The notes below the pieces were generated by a model that saw only the letters and a program-made list of their open reading frames with translations, was not told the DNA's origin and did not search any database. Both the position numbers and the translations under genes were made by a program. Below, piece after piece: positions 1-9,061 of a DNA stretch of 64,000 nt. The first letter of the stretch is position 1. Each line of letters begins with the position of its first letter. Source of the DNA: Bacilli bacterium (GTDB lineage: Bacteria; Bacillota; Bacilli; RF39; UBA660); contig JAFXUK010000022.1 of the NCBI GenBank assembly GCA_017525015.1, positions 102,682-166,681 of the forward strand. The letters run 5' to 3'.

Positions 1-23
1 GTACTCTTTTTCTTTTCTTCCAT
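1..23 (-). CDS. 5' end of a gene running off the left edge (partial)
   Basis: Only the first seven codons are in the window, reading Met-Glu-Glu-Lys-Lys-Lys-Ser. The ATG at 23 is preceded by GAGGAT with a short spacer, a usable ribosome binding site. It starts 16 bp after the stop of the upstream membrane protein on the same strand, so it is probably the next gene of the same operon. Function cannot be judged. Confidence 0.5.
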
Positions 24-38
24 GATTATCCTCACTTT

Positions 39-1406
39 CTACTTTTCTAATCTCAATTTTATTTTATCACGATTTTCTTTTAATTTGTTAGATTCTTCAT
101 TAGTTAATGTACTTCTAAGTATAGATTCACTTACATCTTCCATTATTTTAGCAGTAGAACTGATCTTAGATTCAGCAATTATTTCACCTTGAATCTTAAT
201 TACCATATCATCCATAATCTTAAAAGTTAAATTATCAGTTCTAGTATAAGAATTCTTCTTTATATCAGTATTTTTAGAATAATAAGTAATATCATATTTA
301 TCATTTTCTAATTCTAAAGTCATAGTAAACATAAAGTTTTTCTTATCTTTTTCTACTTTTATAGAACCAATTTCATTTCTAAATTTATCATATACAAGTA
401 TATTTATTTTTTTATTATCAAAAGAACATTTAGCTCTATATTCAATTTCATTATTTTCTGAATAATAGAATAATCCTTCACTTAAATTACCTTCATATGA
501 ATAAGTTTTCTTATAATCATCTTTTAAATAAACTACTTCATATTTAACTGGTTTAAAGAAAGGTTTAGATACATAAATACTAATAGTATAACTTTCATTT
601 TTCTTTAAGTATTTCTTCTTTTCACTTACTTTCCAATCTTCATAATCAGGATACATCAAAGATAATATTTGACTAGCTCTTTTATCATTCTTTAAATCTT
701 TTAAAAGTCCTTTTAATAAAGTTTTATAACTCTTATTAGTTATCTTATAAGATATTTGTCCAGCTTTAATAGTATTATCACCAACAAAAGTCTCTACATC
801 ATATCCATTAAGTTCTTCTTTACCAATATTTTTCTTTAAAGAATCTCTAATAAAATAATATAAATAGTCTATATTATCTGCAGTAGTAGTATCTTTCTTG
901 AAAGATTCAAAATAGTTATTGCCTCCATCATTAACATATTGTTTAACAACATTATTAATAAAAAAATACTCTGTAGAATTTTCTATATAATATTTACCAG
1001 AAAATATCTCTTCTTCACCTATTTTACTATCTAATGAATAAAATACTAATCCTTTATCTTTATTATGTTTAAATGAATAGTCTACATCCATTTTAGATAA
1101 ATTAATAAGTTTATTATTTTTCTTTTTATACTCTAGATCAGTTTTACTTTTATTTTGATACTCTTCACTAGATAAATTCATCTTAAGATTACCTTCTACA
1201 GTAAACTTATCTCCAACCATATAATCAGGATCAATACTTAATACCTTATCAGTCTTATCAAAAACCTGATCAATCATTTTATGAAATATATAATCTTCTC
1301 TACTAATTCTAGTATAATAAACTCCATAATAAATTAAAAATACTGCTATGGCAATTAAAATAACAAAAAATAAAATCTTTAAAAATAATTTCATTTTTCG
1401 ACTCAT
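39..1406 (-). CDS. membrane-anchored protein of unknown function, about 455 aa
   Basis: I do not recognise the family. The protein starts with basic residues and one strong hydrophobic segment (about residues 8-30), with no lipobox cysteine, so it is probably an N-terminally anchored protein with a large Lys/Tyr/Asn-rich extracytoplasmic domain rich in predicted beta strands. I chose the ATG at 1406 because GGTGA lies 5 bases before it; the in-frame ATG at 1418 has AGG touching the start codon. It is the distal part of the run that begins with the penicillin-binding protein and is separated from the next gene upstream by a terminator at 1436-1471, so it may have its own promoter. Confidence 0.75.
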   Translation of the reverse strand: MSRKMKLFLKILFFVILIAIAVFLIYYGVYYTRISREDYIFHKMIDQVFDKTDKVLSIDPDYMVGDKFTVEGNLKMNLSSEEYQNKSKTDLEYKKKNNKLINLSKMDVDYSFKHNKDKGLVFYSLDSKIGEEEIFSGKYYIENSTEYFFINNVVKQYVNDGGNNYFESFKKDTTTADNIDYLYYFIRDSLKKNIGKEELNGYDVETFVGDNTIKAGQISYKITNKSYKTLLKGLLKDLKNDKRASQILSLMYPDYEDWKVSEKKKYLKKNESYTISIYVSKPFFKPVKYEVVYLKDDYKKTYSYEGNLSEGLFYYSENNEIEYRAKCSFDNKKINILVYDKFRNEIGSIKVEKDKKNFMFTMTLELENDKYDITYYSKNTDIKKNSYTRTDNLTFKIMDDMVIKIQGEIIAESKISSTAKIMEDVSESILRSTLTNEESNKLKENRDKIKLRLEK

Positions 1407-1435
1407 TTTAGTCACCATCCTATCATATTAATTAT

Positions 1436-1471
1436 ATCAAAAAAGAGGTAGATGTCAAACTCTCCTCTTTT
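1436..1471 (-). terminator. terminator after the 180-aa membrane protein gene
   Basis: Reading the minus strand, AAAAGAGG and CCTCTTTT form an 8-bp stem around a 15-nt loop, followed by a run of U just after the stop codon of the gene at 1478. It separates this gene from the next one downstream. Confidence 0.75.
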
Positions 1472-1477
1472 ATTTTC

Positions 1478-2020
1478 TTAGTTTTTTGATTCAGAAATTA
1501 TTCCAAGTTTTCCAGTAACTTTCTTTTCTACATCTTTATTCTTAGTATTAGTAGCATCTTTATTATAGATTGCACTAATTTTAACAGTTGTTTCTTCTCC
1601 CGGTTCTAATAATTTACCACTTATATCTGAAATACTAATAGTAATTGGAGAAAGATTTTGAATAGTCTCTTTAGATCTAAAATCCGGACTAGAAAACAAA
1701 CTTACAATAGATGCAGGTACTGTTCCTCTATTCTTAACTATTACTTCATAATCTATCTGATCATGTTCATGAAATAATCTAAAGTCCATTTTTAATATCT
1801 TTCCATCTTTATCAATATTTAATTTAGATTTAGGATCTTTCTCTCCACCTTTAATAGAAGACATTAACTTTGTAGAAGTAAAACGTACATCAAATATTTC
1901 TTCCTCACTACGATATTTTTCAAGTCTCATAGATAAAACCATAAAACCAATACCCATCGCAATAATAGTAATACAAAGTATTACAATAATAACATTTTTT
2001 ATACTACCCTTTTTATTCAT
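1478..2020 (-). CDS. membrane-anchored protein with a camelysin/TasA-like ectodomain, 180 aa
   Basis: Residues 9-30 form one transmembrane segment; the rest is predicted extracytoplasmic. The stretch around residue 95, V-x-V-K-N-R-G-T-V-P-A-S-I, resembles the N-x-G-T-I-D-A-M-I stretch of the SipW-type surface proteins elsewhere in this window and suggests a similar small beta-sandwich, but here the anchor looks like a permanent membrane segment and not a cleaved signal. AGGAG lies about 10 bases before the ATG. The start overlaps the stop of the preceding gene by 8 bp, so the two are translationally coupled and probably work together. Exact function unknown. Confidence 0.75.
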   Translation of the reverse strand: MNKKGSIKNVIIVILCITIIAMGIGFMVLSMRLEKYRSEEEIFDVRFTSTKLMSSIKGGEKDPKSKLNIDKDGKILKMDFRLFHEHDQIDYEVIVKNRGTVPASIVSLFSSPDFRSKETIQNLSPITISISDISGKLLEPGEETTVKISAIYNKDATNTKNKDVEKKVTGKLGIISESKN

Positions 2021-2861
2021 TTATACATTCTCCTTCCATAGGATCATTAGTACCTTTATAACAATAACTATAACTCTTTCCATCTCTTAAGAACTCAATA
2101 TAAGCATATACTTTTCCATTTTCTATGTAATACCAACTCTCAGGAGTAGGATAAATAGTTAACTCTTCATTTGCAGGAATAAGACTAATATTAATCTCTA
2201 CATTTTCTTTTTTCATAGTAGTAATATTCTTCTTATCTCTTATATTTATTAATTTATTATAAACATAATCAGCATATTTTCTTGCTTTACTATTATCAAA
2301 ATCAGAATCTTTTGAAATCTTAGAATTATTAATTATCTCTTTAGAGTAAAAATCTAAATTCCAAAGAATAGAAGAATTAGAATCTTCATATATTTCAAAA
2401 TTTTTTGCTATATCACTAAGACTAATTTTTTTCTCTATATTATTACAAGATACTAAGCTCTTCCAAACAATCATAAAACTTGAATAATATTCATCATTGT
2501 TTCTTAATATTTCACAACTAGATTCATCACTTAATAAAGAATTATCAGTAAGTATTTGAATTATTTTTTTCAAACCCTTATCTAGTTTCATATTCTCTAT
2601 ATTCTTATTATAGAGAAAAGTAGAAGAACTGTCAAAGAAGAATAAACGATTTATTTTACCTTCTTTATCAATCATAATTCCAAAATCAGTTTTCTGATCA
2701 ATAACAATTTCTATCATATTATAGTAATTCTTACTATTAATAAATCCATCACTAGATCCTAAACTAGCTTTATATTCAGGTATACCTATCTTAATTACAT
2801 AATATAATAATCCAATTATAATTAAAAGAATTTCAAATAATATAACCAGTTTCTTTTTCAT
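2013..2861 (-). CDS. membrane-anchored protein of unknown function, 282 aa
   Basis: No family recognised. A hydrophobic segment at about residues 4-25 follows three lysines, then a soluble domain of about 255 residues predicted outside the cell. It begins 3 bp after the stop of the penicillin-binding protein gene, with GGAG supplied by the end of that gene, and overlaps the next gene by 8 bp. Position directly behind a division transpeptidase hints at a wall or divisome role; that is inference only. Confidence 0.75.
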   Translation of the reverse strand: MKKKLVILFEILLIIIGLLYYVIKIGIPEYKASLGSSDGFINSKNYYNMIEIVIDQKTDFGIMIDKEGKINRLFFFDSSSTFLYNKNIENMKLDKGLKKIIQILTDNSLLSDESSCEILRNNDEYYSSFMIVWKSLVSCNNIEKKISLSDIAKNFEIYEDSNSSILWNLDFYSKEIINNSKISKDSDFDNSKARKYADYVYNKLINIRDKKNITTMKKENVEINISLIPANEELTIYPTPESWYYIENGKVYAYIEFLRDGKSYSYCYKGTNDPMEGECINE

Positions 2862-2864
2862 AGG

Positions 2865-5012
2865 CTACTCCACTACATATTTAGGAGAAAGTGTAAGAGT
2901 AATTGCTAAACCATCAGTTATATCAGTATCAGGTGCAACTGACTGACTAGTTACATAACCTACCCCATCTAAAGTAACTGATATACCTAACTTAGTAAGT
3001 AAGTCTTTTGCTACTTTAGAAGAATAACCAACAACATTTGGTACTTTAATATTACTATCATTAGTAATTAAGAATATAGTATCATTTGTAGTAATTACAT
3101 CATCTTTACTAGGAGTTTGTTTCATAACTTTAACTCCATTTCCAAGAACTACATATTTAATACCATTAGCATCTAACATAGTCTTAGCAGTATCTAATTT
3201 CTTATTAACTAAACTAGGAACTTTATAATCAGCTATAGCAATAGAAGCAGTTTGTGTATCACTATTACCATAATATTTAGATACATTTTTAACTATTTCT
3301 TTAATAGCATTACTTAATGCTTTTTGACTACCACCAGAAGGTCTCTTAACAGATGCATAAATAATTATTTGAGGATTACTCTTAGGATATATTCCTGAGA
3401 AAGACGAAATAATATCTTCTTGTCCTTGTAAGTATCCCCTACCATTTTCTGATGCAATCTGAGCAGTACCAGTTTTACCAATTAATTCTCCACCATCAAT
3501 TCTAAAACCACTACCAGTATTACCATATCCATTAACAGTATCATCCATTAATGAAATCATCTTTTGTACTGTACCAGTAGATGCTACTCTCTCTATCTCA
3601 GTTCTTTTATTTTCAAGTGTTACTTCTCCAGTATCAGAATCAACAATTTTCTCTACTAAATATGGTTCAAGTAAAATACCATCATTAGTTAAAACAGTCA
3701 TAGCTTTAGCATTTTGAATTGGTGTAGTAAGTATTCCTTGTCCAAATCCAGCATTATATATTTCAGTTTCATATTTAAAGTCAAGCTTTCCTTTATTTTC
3801 ATTAGGAAGTTCAATACCAGTCTTTTTACCAAAACCTAATCTTCTAAAATATTGTCTTAACATCGTACTATTCATATGACGATTAATAATATTAATAACT
3901 CCAACATTACTACTATAAGCATATCCCTTATCAAAAGTAATAGTACCCCAACCATTACGATTCCAGTCACCTATTACAGTTCCATCAGATGTTTCATATG
4001 TTCCAGATCTATAAGTTTCAGATCCATTATATACTCCATTTTCCATTGCAGCCATATAAGTAAATGTCTTCATTGTAGATCCAGGCTCATAAGGAGTCTG
4101 ACAAAATATATCCATATAATTTGTAATATCCCTATAATTTGGATTAAATCCAGGATCACTAGCAGTCGCAAGTACTGCTCCAGTCTTTGCATCTAAAATA
4201 GTAACAGTATACCATTCCCAATCATATGTCTTATCAGAATTTGATATAGCTTGTTCTACAAAGAATTGAATACTAGAATTAATTGTTAAATAAATATCTT
4301 TTCCTTGTACAGCATCTTCAGTATATACTGGAGTATCAGGTATACGATATCCTTTTAAATCTTTTTGATAAGTACGAGATCCATCTTGTCCTTTTAATAC
4401 TTTATCGTATTGTTTCTCAATACCCATCTCACCTTTAATAGTACCAGTATCTTCTGACTCTTTAGCATAACCAATTACATAAGATGCAAATTTACCTTTA
4501 GGATAATATCTCTTAAAACTTTCAATAAAATCTATTCCAGGTAACTCTAAATCTTCTATTTGATTCTTAGTAATTTCATTAAGTCCTTTACCTTTAGTAC
4601 CAAACTCAGTTTGATATACATTTTCTTTATTTAAGAATTTAAGGATTTCATCTCTTTCCATACCTAAAATAGGTGCAAGCGCATCAGCTGTAGCCTCTTT
4701 ATCAATTACATGTTGAGGCCTTTTAGGATTAGTAGTTCTCTTAGGATCTAAATATGCAATTAGTTTGTATGATGCAACATTCTGAGCTAAAGCATCTCCA
4801 TCAGCAGAGTATATAGTTCCTCTTTGAGCACTAATTGTATCAGTTCTAGTAGTACGTTTACTAGCTAAATCCTTTAAATTAACCCCATCTATTTCACTAG
4901 AAGTACCTAATTGTATAACTCTCCATATCATTACGCAAAATAAAAGAAGAGCTACAAAAATAAATACTCTTGAATACTGAATACTATTTTTTCTCTTCTT
5001 TTTCTTTTTCAA
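2865..5012 (-). CDS. division transpeptidase, PBP2B/SpoVD type, with C-terminal PASTA domains
   Basis: Class B penicillin-binding protein that cross-links septal peptidoglycan outside the membrane. An N-terminal transmembrane segment (about 15-32) is followed by the dimerisation domain (RGTIYSADGDALA near residue 64) and the transpeptidase domain with the active-site serine in PGSTMKTF (near residue 312), an SSN triad motif and KTGTA. Two PASTA-like repeats fill the last 120 residues, as in PBP2B, SpoVD and PBP2x; 715 aa is normal. The start codon is TTG at 5012, since an in-frame TAA lies directly before it and AGGACGTGAT upstream serves as ribosome binding site. It follows ftsL, the usual dcw order. 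Which of pbpB or spoVD it equals cannot be settled here. Confidence 0.93.
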   Translation of the reverse strand: MKKKKKRKNSIQYSRVFIFVALLLFCVMIWRVIQLGTSSEIDGVNLKDLASKRTTRTDTISAQRGTIYSADGDALAQNVASYKLIAYLDPKRTTNPKRPQHVIDKEATADALAPILGMERDEILKFLNKENVYQTEFGTKGKGLNEITKNQIEDLELPGIDFIESFKRYYPKGKFASYVIGYAKESEDTGTIKGEMGIEKQYDKVLKGQDGSRTYQKDLKGYRIPDTPVYTEDAVQGKDIYLTINSSIQFFVEQAISNSDKTYDWEWYTVTILDAKTGAVLATASDPGFNPNYRDITNYMDIFCQTPYEPGSTMKTFTYMAAMENGVYNGSETYRSGTYETSDGTVIGDWNRNGWGTITFDKGYAYSSNVGVINIINRHMNSTMLRQYFRRLGFGKKTGIELPNENKGKLDFKYETEIYNAGFGQGILTTPIQNAKAMTVLTNDGILLEPYLVEKIVDSDTGEVTLENKRTEIERVASTGTVQKMISLMDDTVNGYGNTGSGFRIDGGELIGKTGTAQIASENGRGYLQGQEDIISSFSGIYPKSNPQIIIYASVKRPSGGSQKALSNAIKEIVKNVSKYYGNSDTQTASIAIADYKVPSLVNKKLDTAKTMLDANGIKYVVLGNGVKVMKQTPSKDDVITTNDTIFLITNDSNIKVPNVVGYSSKVAKDLLTKLGISVTLDGVGYVTSQSVAPDTDITDGLAITLTLSPKYVVE

Positions 5013-5033
5013 TTAAATCACGTCCTAATACGT

Positions 5034-5336
5034 CTAACTATCTTCGACTACTGTTTTAATATTACTATTATTATAACTCAAACCTTGTTCTTCCGCAACA
5101 GCCTGAATCTTAGTTAGAGAAGCAAGTTCATCTATAGCCATTGCTAAAGATTCATTTGTTTTTTTCTGAACTTCAATCTCTTTCTTTTGCTTTTCAACTT
5201 CAAAGTTTACTTTAGCTAAAGTTGCCTTAGAAAAAACGATAGAAACAGGCGCAATAACTAGTAATAAAACTGCTAACGTATATAATAATTTTTCAAATTT
5301 AGATGTCTTTACAACCTTTTTCTTCTTTTTTCCCAT
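5034..5336 (-). CDS. ftsL: cell division protein FtsL
   Basis: Small bitopic divisome protein that pairs with DivIC/FtsB and DivIB at the septum. It is 100 aa with a very basic N-terminus, one transmembrane segment (about residues 18-36) and an extracytoplasmic heptad-rich coiled coil (about 38-80). Sequence identity in this family is low, so the call rests on size, topology and position between rsmH and the transpeptidase gene, which is the conserved dcw order. Confidence 0.85.
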   Translation of the reverse strand: MGKKKKKVVKTSKFEKLLYTLAVLLLVIAPVSIVFSKATLAKVNFEVEKQKKEIEVQKKTNESLAMAIDELASLTKIQAVAEEQGLSYNNSNIKTVVEDS

Positions 5337-5348
5337 GTTGTAGTCCTC

Positions 5349-6278
5349 CTATTTTATTCTTTCAATGACTCTTAGTTTTGAGCTTCTAGCTCTCGGATTC
5401 CTTTCTAGTTCCTCATCACTAGGAACTATTGCTTTATTAGTAACTAATTTAAAATCCGGTAAATATTCATCTGGAATGTTAGGCATTCCTTTAACTCTAT
5501 CATCAATTTCACATTTATCTTTAAAATAATTCTTTACAATTCTATCTTCCAATGAATGGAAAGTAATAACTGCAACTCTTCCACCTACTTTAATTAATTC
5601 AAGGGCTTGTTCTAAAGCAGGTTCTATTACATCAAGTTCATGATTAACTTCAATTCTAATTGCTTGAAATATTTGTCTAGCAGGATGTTTATCCATACGA
5701 AACTTCATTGGCACTGCACTCTTAATTATTTCAACTAATTCAAGAGTTGTCTCAATTGGCTTAGTTGTTCTATACTCGACAATTTTCTTTGCAATGTTAT
5801 TAGAGAATTTATCTTCTCCATATTTATAAAATATTCGAGCTAAATCTTCTTTCGAATATTGATTTACTACTTCATAAGCTGATAGCTTTTGGGATCTATC
5901 CATTCTCATATCAAGCTTTGCATCAGTATGATAAGAAAAACCTCTTTCACCATCATCTAATTGAGGCGAAGAAACTCCTAAGTCGAATAACACTCCATCA
6001 ACTTCGGAAACTCCTAATTTTTCTAATTCCTCTTTCATATGAACAAAGTTGCTTTTGATGATAGTGAAGTTAGCACCGATTTTTGATAATCGATCGGTGC
6101 TATGCCGAATTGCTTCACTATCCTGGTCAAAGGCGAATAAATACCCCTTATCTATTCTCTCCAAGATGTTACTACTATGTCCACCATAGCCTAAAGTTGC
6201 ATCCACAATTATACTATTTTCGTTTAAATTTAGGGAGGAAATAGTTTCATTTAGTAGAACGCTAATATGCTTTTCCAT
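5349..6278 (-). CDS. rsmH: 16S rRNA (cytosine1402-N4)-methyltransferase RsmH
   Basis: Methylates N4 of C1402 in the 16S rRNA P site using S-adenosylmethionine. The sequence has the family start (HISVLLNE), the SAM motif VDATLGYGGHS, DGVLFDLGVSS, and the late motifs HPARQIFQAIRIEVN and TFHSLEDRIVK; about 309 aa is typical. The ATG at 6278 overlaps the TGA of mraZ (TGATG), giving coupled translation; a GTG one codon earlier is possible. Confidence 0.97.
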   Translation of the reverse strand: MEKHISVLLNETISSLNLNENSIIVDATLGYGGHSSNILERIDKGYLFAFDQDSEAIRHSTDRLSKIGANFTIIKSNFVHMKEELEKLGVSEVDGVLFDLGVSSPQLDDGERGFSYHTDAKLDMRMDRSQKLSAYEVVNQYSKEDLARIFYKYGEDKFSNNIAKKIVEYRTTKPIETTLELVEIIKSAVPMKFRMDKHPARQIFQAIRIEVNHELDVIEPALEQALELIKVGGRVAVITFHSLEDRIVKNYFKDKCEIDDRVKGMPNIPDEYLPDFKLVTNKAIVPSDEELERNPRARSSKLRVIERIK

Positions 6279-6715
6279 CACAGATTCACACTTTCGTTAA
6301 ATAAATTTTCGGCTATGTCTGACATATTGTCCTGTGTAGAATCAAAGAATTTGGTCCAGTCCTCTAAAGACCATATTTCTAGTCGATCACCAGTACCGAT
6401 AACTACACACTCTTTGGATAAATGTGCATATTCGATTAATGGTGTAGAAATATTAATACGACCCTGTTTATCAAATTCTACACTGGTAGCACCTGACATA
6501 AAGAAACGATTAAATACTCTCGCATCTTTTTTAGTGAAAGGTAATGAGTTTAGTTTGTCACAGATATCATTCCAATTTTTATTAGGGTACACGAAAAGAC
6601 AGTTTTCAATACCTCTAGTAACAATGAAAGAATCTCCTAGTTCCTCACGAAACTTAGCAGGAATAATGATTCTTCCCTTTTCGTCAATTGAATGATGATA
6701 TTCTCCAATAAACAT
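6278..6715 (-). CDS. mraZ: transcriptional regulator MraZ
   Basis: Conserved first gene of the dcw cluster; a ring-forming DNA-binding protein that regulates its own operon. Two SpoVT/AbrB-like halves are seen: FIGEYHHSIDEKGRIIIPAKFRE at the start and a second D-K-Q-G-R-I repeat near residue 90. I start it at the ATG at 6715 (Met-Phe-Ile-Gly-Glu-Tyr), the family norm, with a GGGGG ribosome binding site 6 bases upstream; upstream in-frame starts at 6748 would run through its own operator repeats. Length is about 145 aa. Confidence 0.96.
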   Translation of the reverse strand: MFIGEYHHSIDEKGRIIIPAKFREELGDSFIVTRGIENCLFVYPNKNWNDICDKLNSLPFTKKDARVFNRFFMSGATSVEFDKQGRINISTPLIEYAHLSKECVVIGTGDRLEIWSLEDWTKFFDSTQDNMSDIAENLFNESVNL

Positions 6716-6721
6716 ATTCAT

Positions 6722-6748
6722 CCCCCACTTTTCACCACAATCAACCAC
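6722..6748 (-). promoter_or_regulatory. MraZ operator: three GTGG repeats at exact 10-bp spacing
   Basis: On the minus strand GTGG occurs three times with starts exactly 10 bp apart (plus-strand CCAC at 6725-6728, 6735-6738 and 6745-6748), ending at the mraZ ribosome binding site. MraZ proteins are known to bind short G-rich direct repeats with one-helical-turn spacing just upstream of mraZ, so this is almost certainly the autoregulatory site. The third repeat doubles as the ribosome binding region. Confidence 0.85.
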
Positions 6749-6835
6749 TACTTAATAATATACTACCCTAATCCCCCAAAAAAGTAAAGTTCAAAAAATA
6801 AATTTACTTAATTTTTACATCACTTTACAGCAAAC

Positions 6836-6870
6836 AAAAAAACTGTGGAAATTTATTTTTTCCACAGTTT
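6836..6870 (-). terminator. terminator after the tandem surface-protein genes
   Basis: AAAACTGTGGAAA pairs with a matching TTTCCACAGTTTT arm and is followed by seven U on the minus strand. It closes the transcript of the two surface-protein genes and insulates mraZ, which lies downstream on the same strand. Confidence 0.85.
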
Positions 6871-6886
6871 TAATTTTTTTATACTA

Positions 6887-7930
6887 TTAATCTATAGCTC
6901 CACAACAACTTCCACTTCCAGAAGCAGAACATCCCCAATTCCCATCAGAAATAGCAACAAATCCATCAAAACAAACATCAGCATAATACTCTCCATCGCC
7001 AGTATCACATCTATAACAATCATTATCTATAAAATGATGAATATAACTACAATGTGAAGCTCCACCATATGCTTCTTCTAATATAGCTTTATTAGCTTCA
7101 AAATAAATACTATCTAGATAAAACTCATAAGAGTTCTTACGTGTCGCCCCACCAGCTTTTAAATAATATAAATTATCATTTAATAAAAATCCAACATAAC
7201 TATTAATAACAATATTGTTTTTTAATTCACTTTTTAAGAAAAATGTACTGTCATAAAACGCAGCCATCGCATCTTGATATGTTGTGTATGTTGGAATAGA
7301 TGGCATAGCACTTCCAATATAGATTTCAGGGCTAAAATTGACTGTATATAAAACATTATCAGGCTTAATTATTCCATTACTATTTGCTTGAACATAATTA
7401 ACTGTAAAAGACAAAGTAAGCGATTGTGCCGTTGATGGTAAATCACTTGGATTAATATCATTTCTATATTCTACTCTTACACTATAAGTCTCAAGATCTT
7501 CATGCAAAAGCATATGATTATTCTCAATCTCCATACCATCAGAATAAGTAACAGTATAATTTAAATATGCAGGTAATGTCGTTATTTCTACTCCATTTAA
7601 CTTTTTCGAAATACTATCAATCATCGCATCAATAGTTCCATCATTCTTTGCATCAATAGTAAATTCATAGAATTCTCCAGGCTCTTTTAAATTAACATGA
7701 AAACTTACTGATACATCATCATTACCTATTTCAGGAGCATCTATTACTTGAGTTCCTGTAACAGACCCAGAAGTTACCTGAATATTATCAAAATATACAT
7801 CCCATACATTTCTATCTACATCAGTTACTCCATTTATACTTAAAGTTGTAGTTAGATATGCATAACCAATACCTAAGAATAACAAAACCAAAGCAATCAT
7901 AAATGCTAAAGATTTTTTCTTTTTTCTCAT
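6887..7930 (-). CDS. SipW-type signal-peptide surface protein, paralogue 1 (347 aa)
   Basis: Secreted or surface protein. It starts with Met-Arg-Lys-Lys-Lys-Lys, a hydrophobic core and G-I-G-Y-A-Y-L-T-T-T-L, which resembles the signal peptides handled by SipW-type signal peptidases in TasA and camelysin. A conserved module of about 180 residues follows (W-D-V-Y-F-D-N, GSVTG, F-H-V-N-L-K-E-P-G, N-D-G-T-I-D-A-M-I, D-L-P-S-T-A-Q-S-L), then a C-terminal module with V-G-F-L-L-N-x-x-L-Y-Y-L-K-A-G-G-A-T and a cysteine-rich tail. I start it at 7930 because GGAGAG sits 8 bases upstream; an earlier ATG at 7945 overlaps that site. It follows paralogue 2 closely and shares its terminator. Confidence 0.85.
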   Translation of the reverse strand: MRKKKKSLAFMIALVLLFLGIGYAYLTTTLSINGVTDVDRNVWDVYFDNIQVTSGSVTGTQVIDAPEIGNDDVSVSFHVNLKEPGEFYEFTIDAKNDGTIDAMIDSISKKLNGVEITTLPAYLNYTVTYSDGMEIENNHMLLHEDLETYSVRVEYRNDINPSDLPSTAQSLTLSFTVNYVQANSNGIIKPDNVLYTVNFSPEIYIGSAMPSIPTYTTYQDAMAAFYDSTFFLKSELKNNIVINSYVGFLLNDNLYYLKAGGATRKNSYEFYLDSIYFEANKAILEEAYGGASHCSYIHHFIDNDCYRCDTGDGEYYADVCFDGFVAISDGNWGCSASGSGSCCGAID

Positions 7931-7947
7931 ATAAACACTCTCCATTA

Positions 7948-8979
7948 TTAGCCTAAATTATCAAAATAACAATCAGCTTTACCCAACTGCGATACATTAC
8001 ATACATAACTGTCCTGTTCTTTCCAAACATTTCCACGAGGGGATGCGCCAACAAAATATGGACTTCCACAATAGTATATTAATGAAGAATCTGTACCCCT
8101 CTCTTCACAAGTCGGCTCACCAATTAAGCTTCTTAACAGTTGTTTATTTGCTTCATAATAAATACTATCATTATTATAATTTCCAGTAGAAGAATTATAT
8201 GTTGCCCCACCACCTCTTAGATAGTATATCTGACTATTTAGCTCGAAACCAACATATGACTCAGTAACAATCCCATTTTGTATTACATGTCTTAAAAACA
8301 TAGATTTGCCAAAAATATTCATTGCATCAGAAGGGCTTCTATAAATAGTTAAATTAGATGGTAGAGATTGATTCAAATAAACACTTATATCACTTATAAC
8401 ATAAATAGAATGTTCAACTGCAACAGCACTGCCAGTAGCTTGAATATAATTAATACCAAATCCTAAAGATAAAGATTGTGCAGAAGATGGTAAATCCCCT
8501 GGATCTATATCAGTTCTATATTCTATTTTTATTCTATATGTTTCAATTGTATTTGCTGCAAGCAAATGATTACTTTGAACATCTACACCATCTGAATACT
8601 TAACAGTATAGTTTAAATATGATGGTAATGTCGTTATTTCAACTGCATTTAAAGTCGAATGAATCTCTCCTATCATCGCATCTATTGTTCCTGCATTAAC
8701 CGCATCAACAGTAAATTCATAATAATCTCCAGGTTCAGCTAATCTTATATGATAACTAATAGATGTATCATTAGAAATAGTTGGAGCTTGTGTAACAAGA
8801 CTTCCACTAACAGAGCCAGTTGTTACTTGAACATTTGCAAAATGCACATCCCAGCTATTACTATCTACATCAGTTACTCCATTTATACTTAAAGTTGTAG
8901 TTAGATATGCATAACCAATGCCTAAGCATAACAAAACTAAAACAATTATAAATGTAATATTTTTCTTTTTTCGTATCAT
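7948..8979 (-). CDS. SipW-type signal-peptide surface protein, paralogue 2 (343 aa)
   Basis: Same layout as its downstream neighbour: basic start, hydrophobic core with G-I-G-Y-A-Y-L-T-T-T-L-S-I-N-G-V-T-D-V-D, the shared 180-residue beta-rich module (W-D-V-H-F-A-N, GSVSG, E-P-G-D-Y-Y-E-F-T-V-D), and the Y-V-G-F-E-L-N / Y-Y-L-R-G-G-G-A-T C-terminal module with several cysteines. The ATG at 8979 is 8 bases from AGGAG; the ATG at 8985 is too close. It is first in a two-gene transcript with a strong promoter at 9001-9029. Clearly a tandem duplication that has since diverged, mostly in the C-terminal half. Confidence 0.85.
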   Translation of the reverse strand: MIRKKKNITFIIVLVLLCLGIGYAYLTTTLSINGVTDVDSNSWDVHFANVQVTTGSVSGSLVTQAPTISNDTSISYHIRLAEPGDYYEFTVDAVNAGTIDAMIGEIHSTLNAVEITTLPSYLNYTVKYSDGVDVQSNHLLAANTIETYRIKIEYRTDIDPGDLPSSAQSLSLGFGINYIQATGSAVAVEHSIYVISDISVYLNQSLPSNLTIYRSPSDAMNIFGKSMFLRHVIQNGIVTESYVGFELNSQIYYLRGGGATYNSSTGNYNNDSIYYEANKQLLRSLIGEPTCEERGTDSSLIYYCGSPYFVGASPRGNVWKEQDSYVCNVSQLGKADCYFDNLG

Positions 8980-9000
8980 ATGCATATTCTCCTACCATAA

Positions 9001-9029
9001 ATTTTACTATTGTAGATAGTTTTAGTCAA
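9001..9029 (-). promoter_or_regulatory. promoter of the tandem surface-protein genes
   Basis: TTGACT (minus strand, 9029-9024), a 17-bp spacer and TAAAAT (9006-9001), about 20 bases before the start of paralogue 2. Matches the housekeeping sigma consensus in ten of twelve positions. Confidence 0.75.
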
Positions 9030-9031
9030 AT

Positions 9032-9061
9032 AAAAAAAGAAGTCTAAATTAGACTTCTTCT
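9032..9061 (-). terminator. terminator of yqeG-yqeH
   Basis: AGAAGTCTAATTTAGACTTCT is an inverted repeat followed by a U-run on the minus strand. The stop codon of yqeH lies inside the stem. Confidence 0.85.

Noticed and set aside
6278..6280. Mycoplasma genetic code (TGA as Trp)
   Set aside because: TGA ends mraZ and other conserved genes at the right place, and Trp is coded by TGG.
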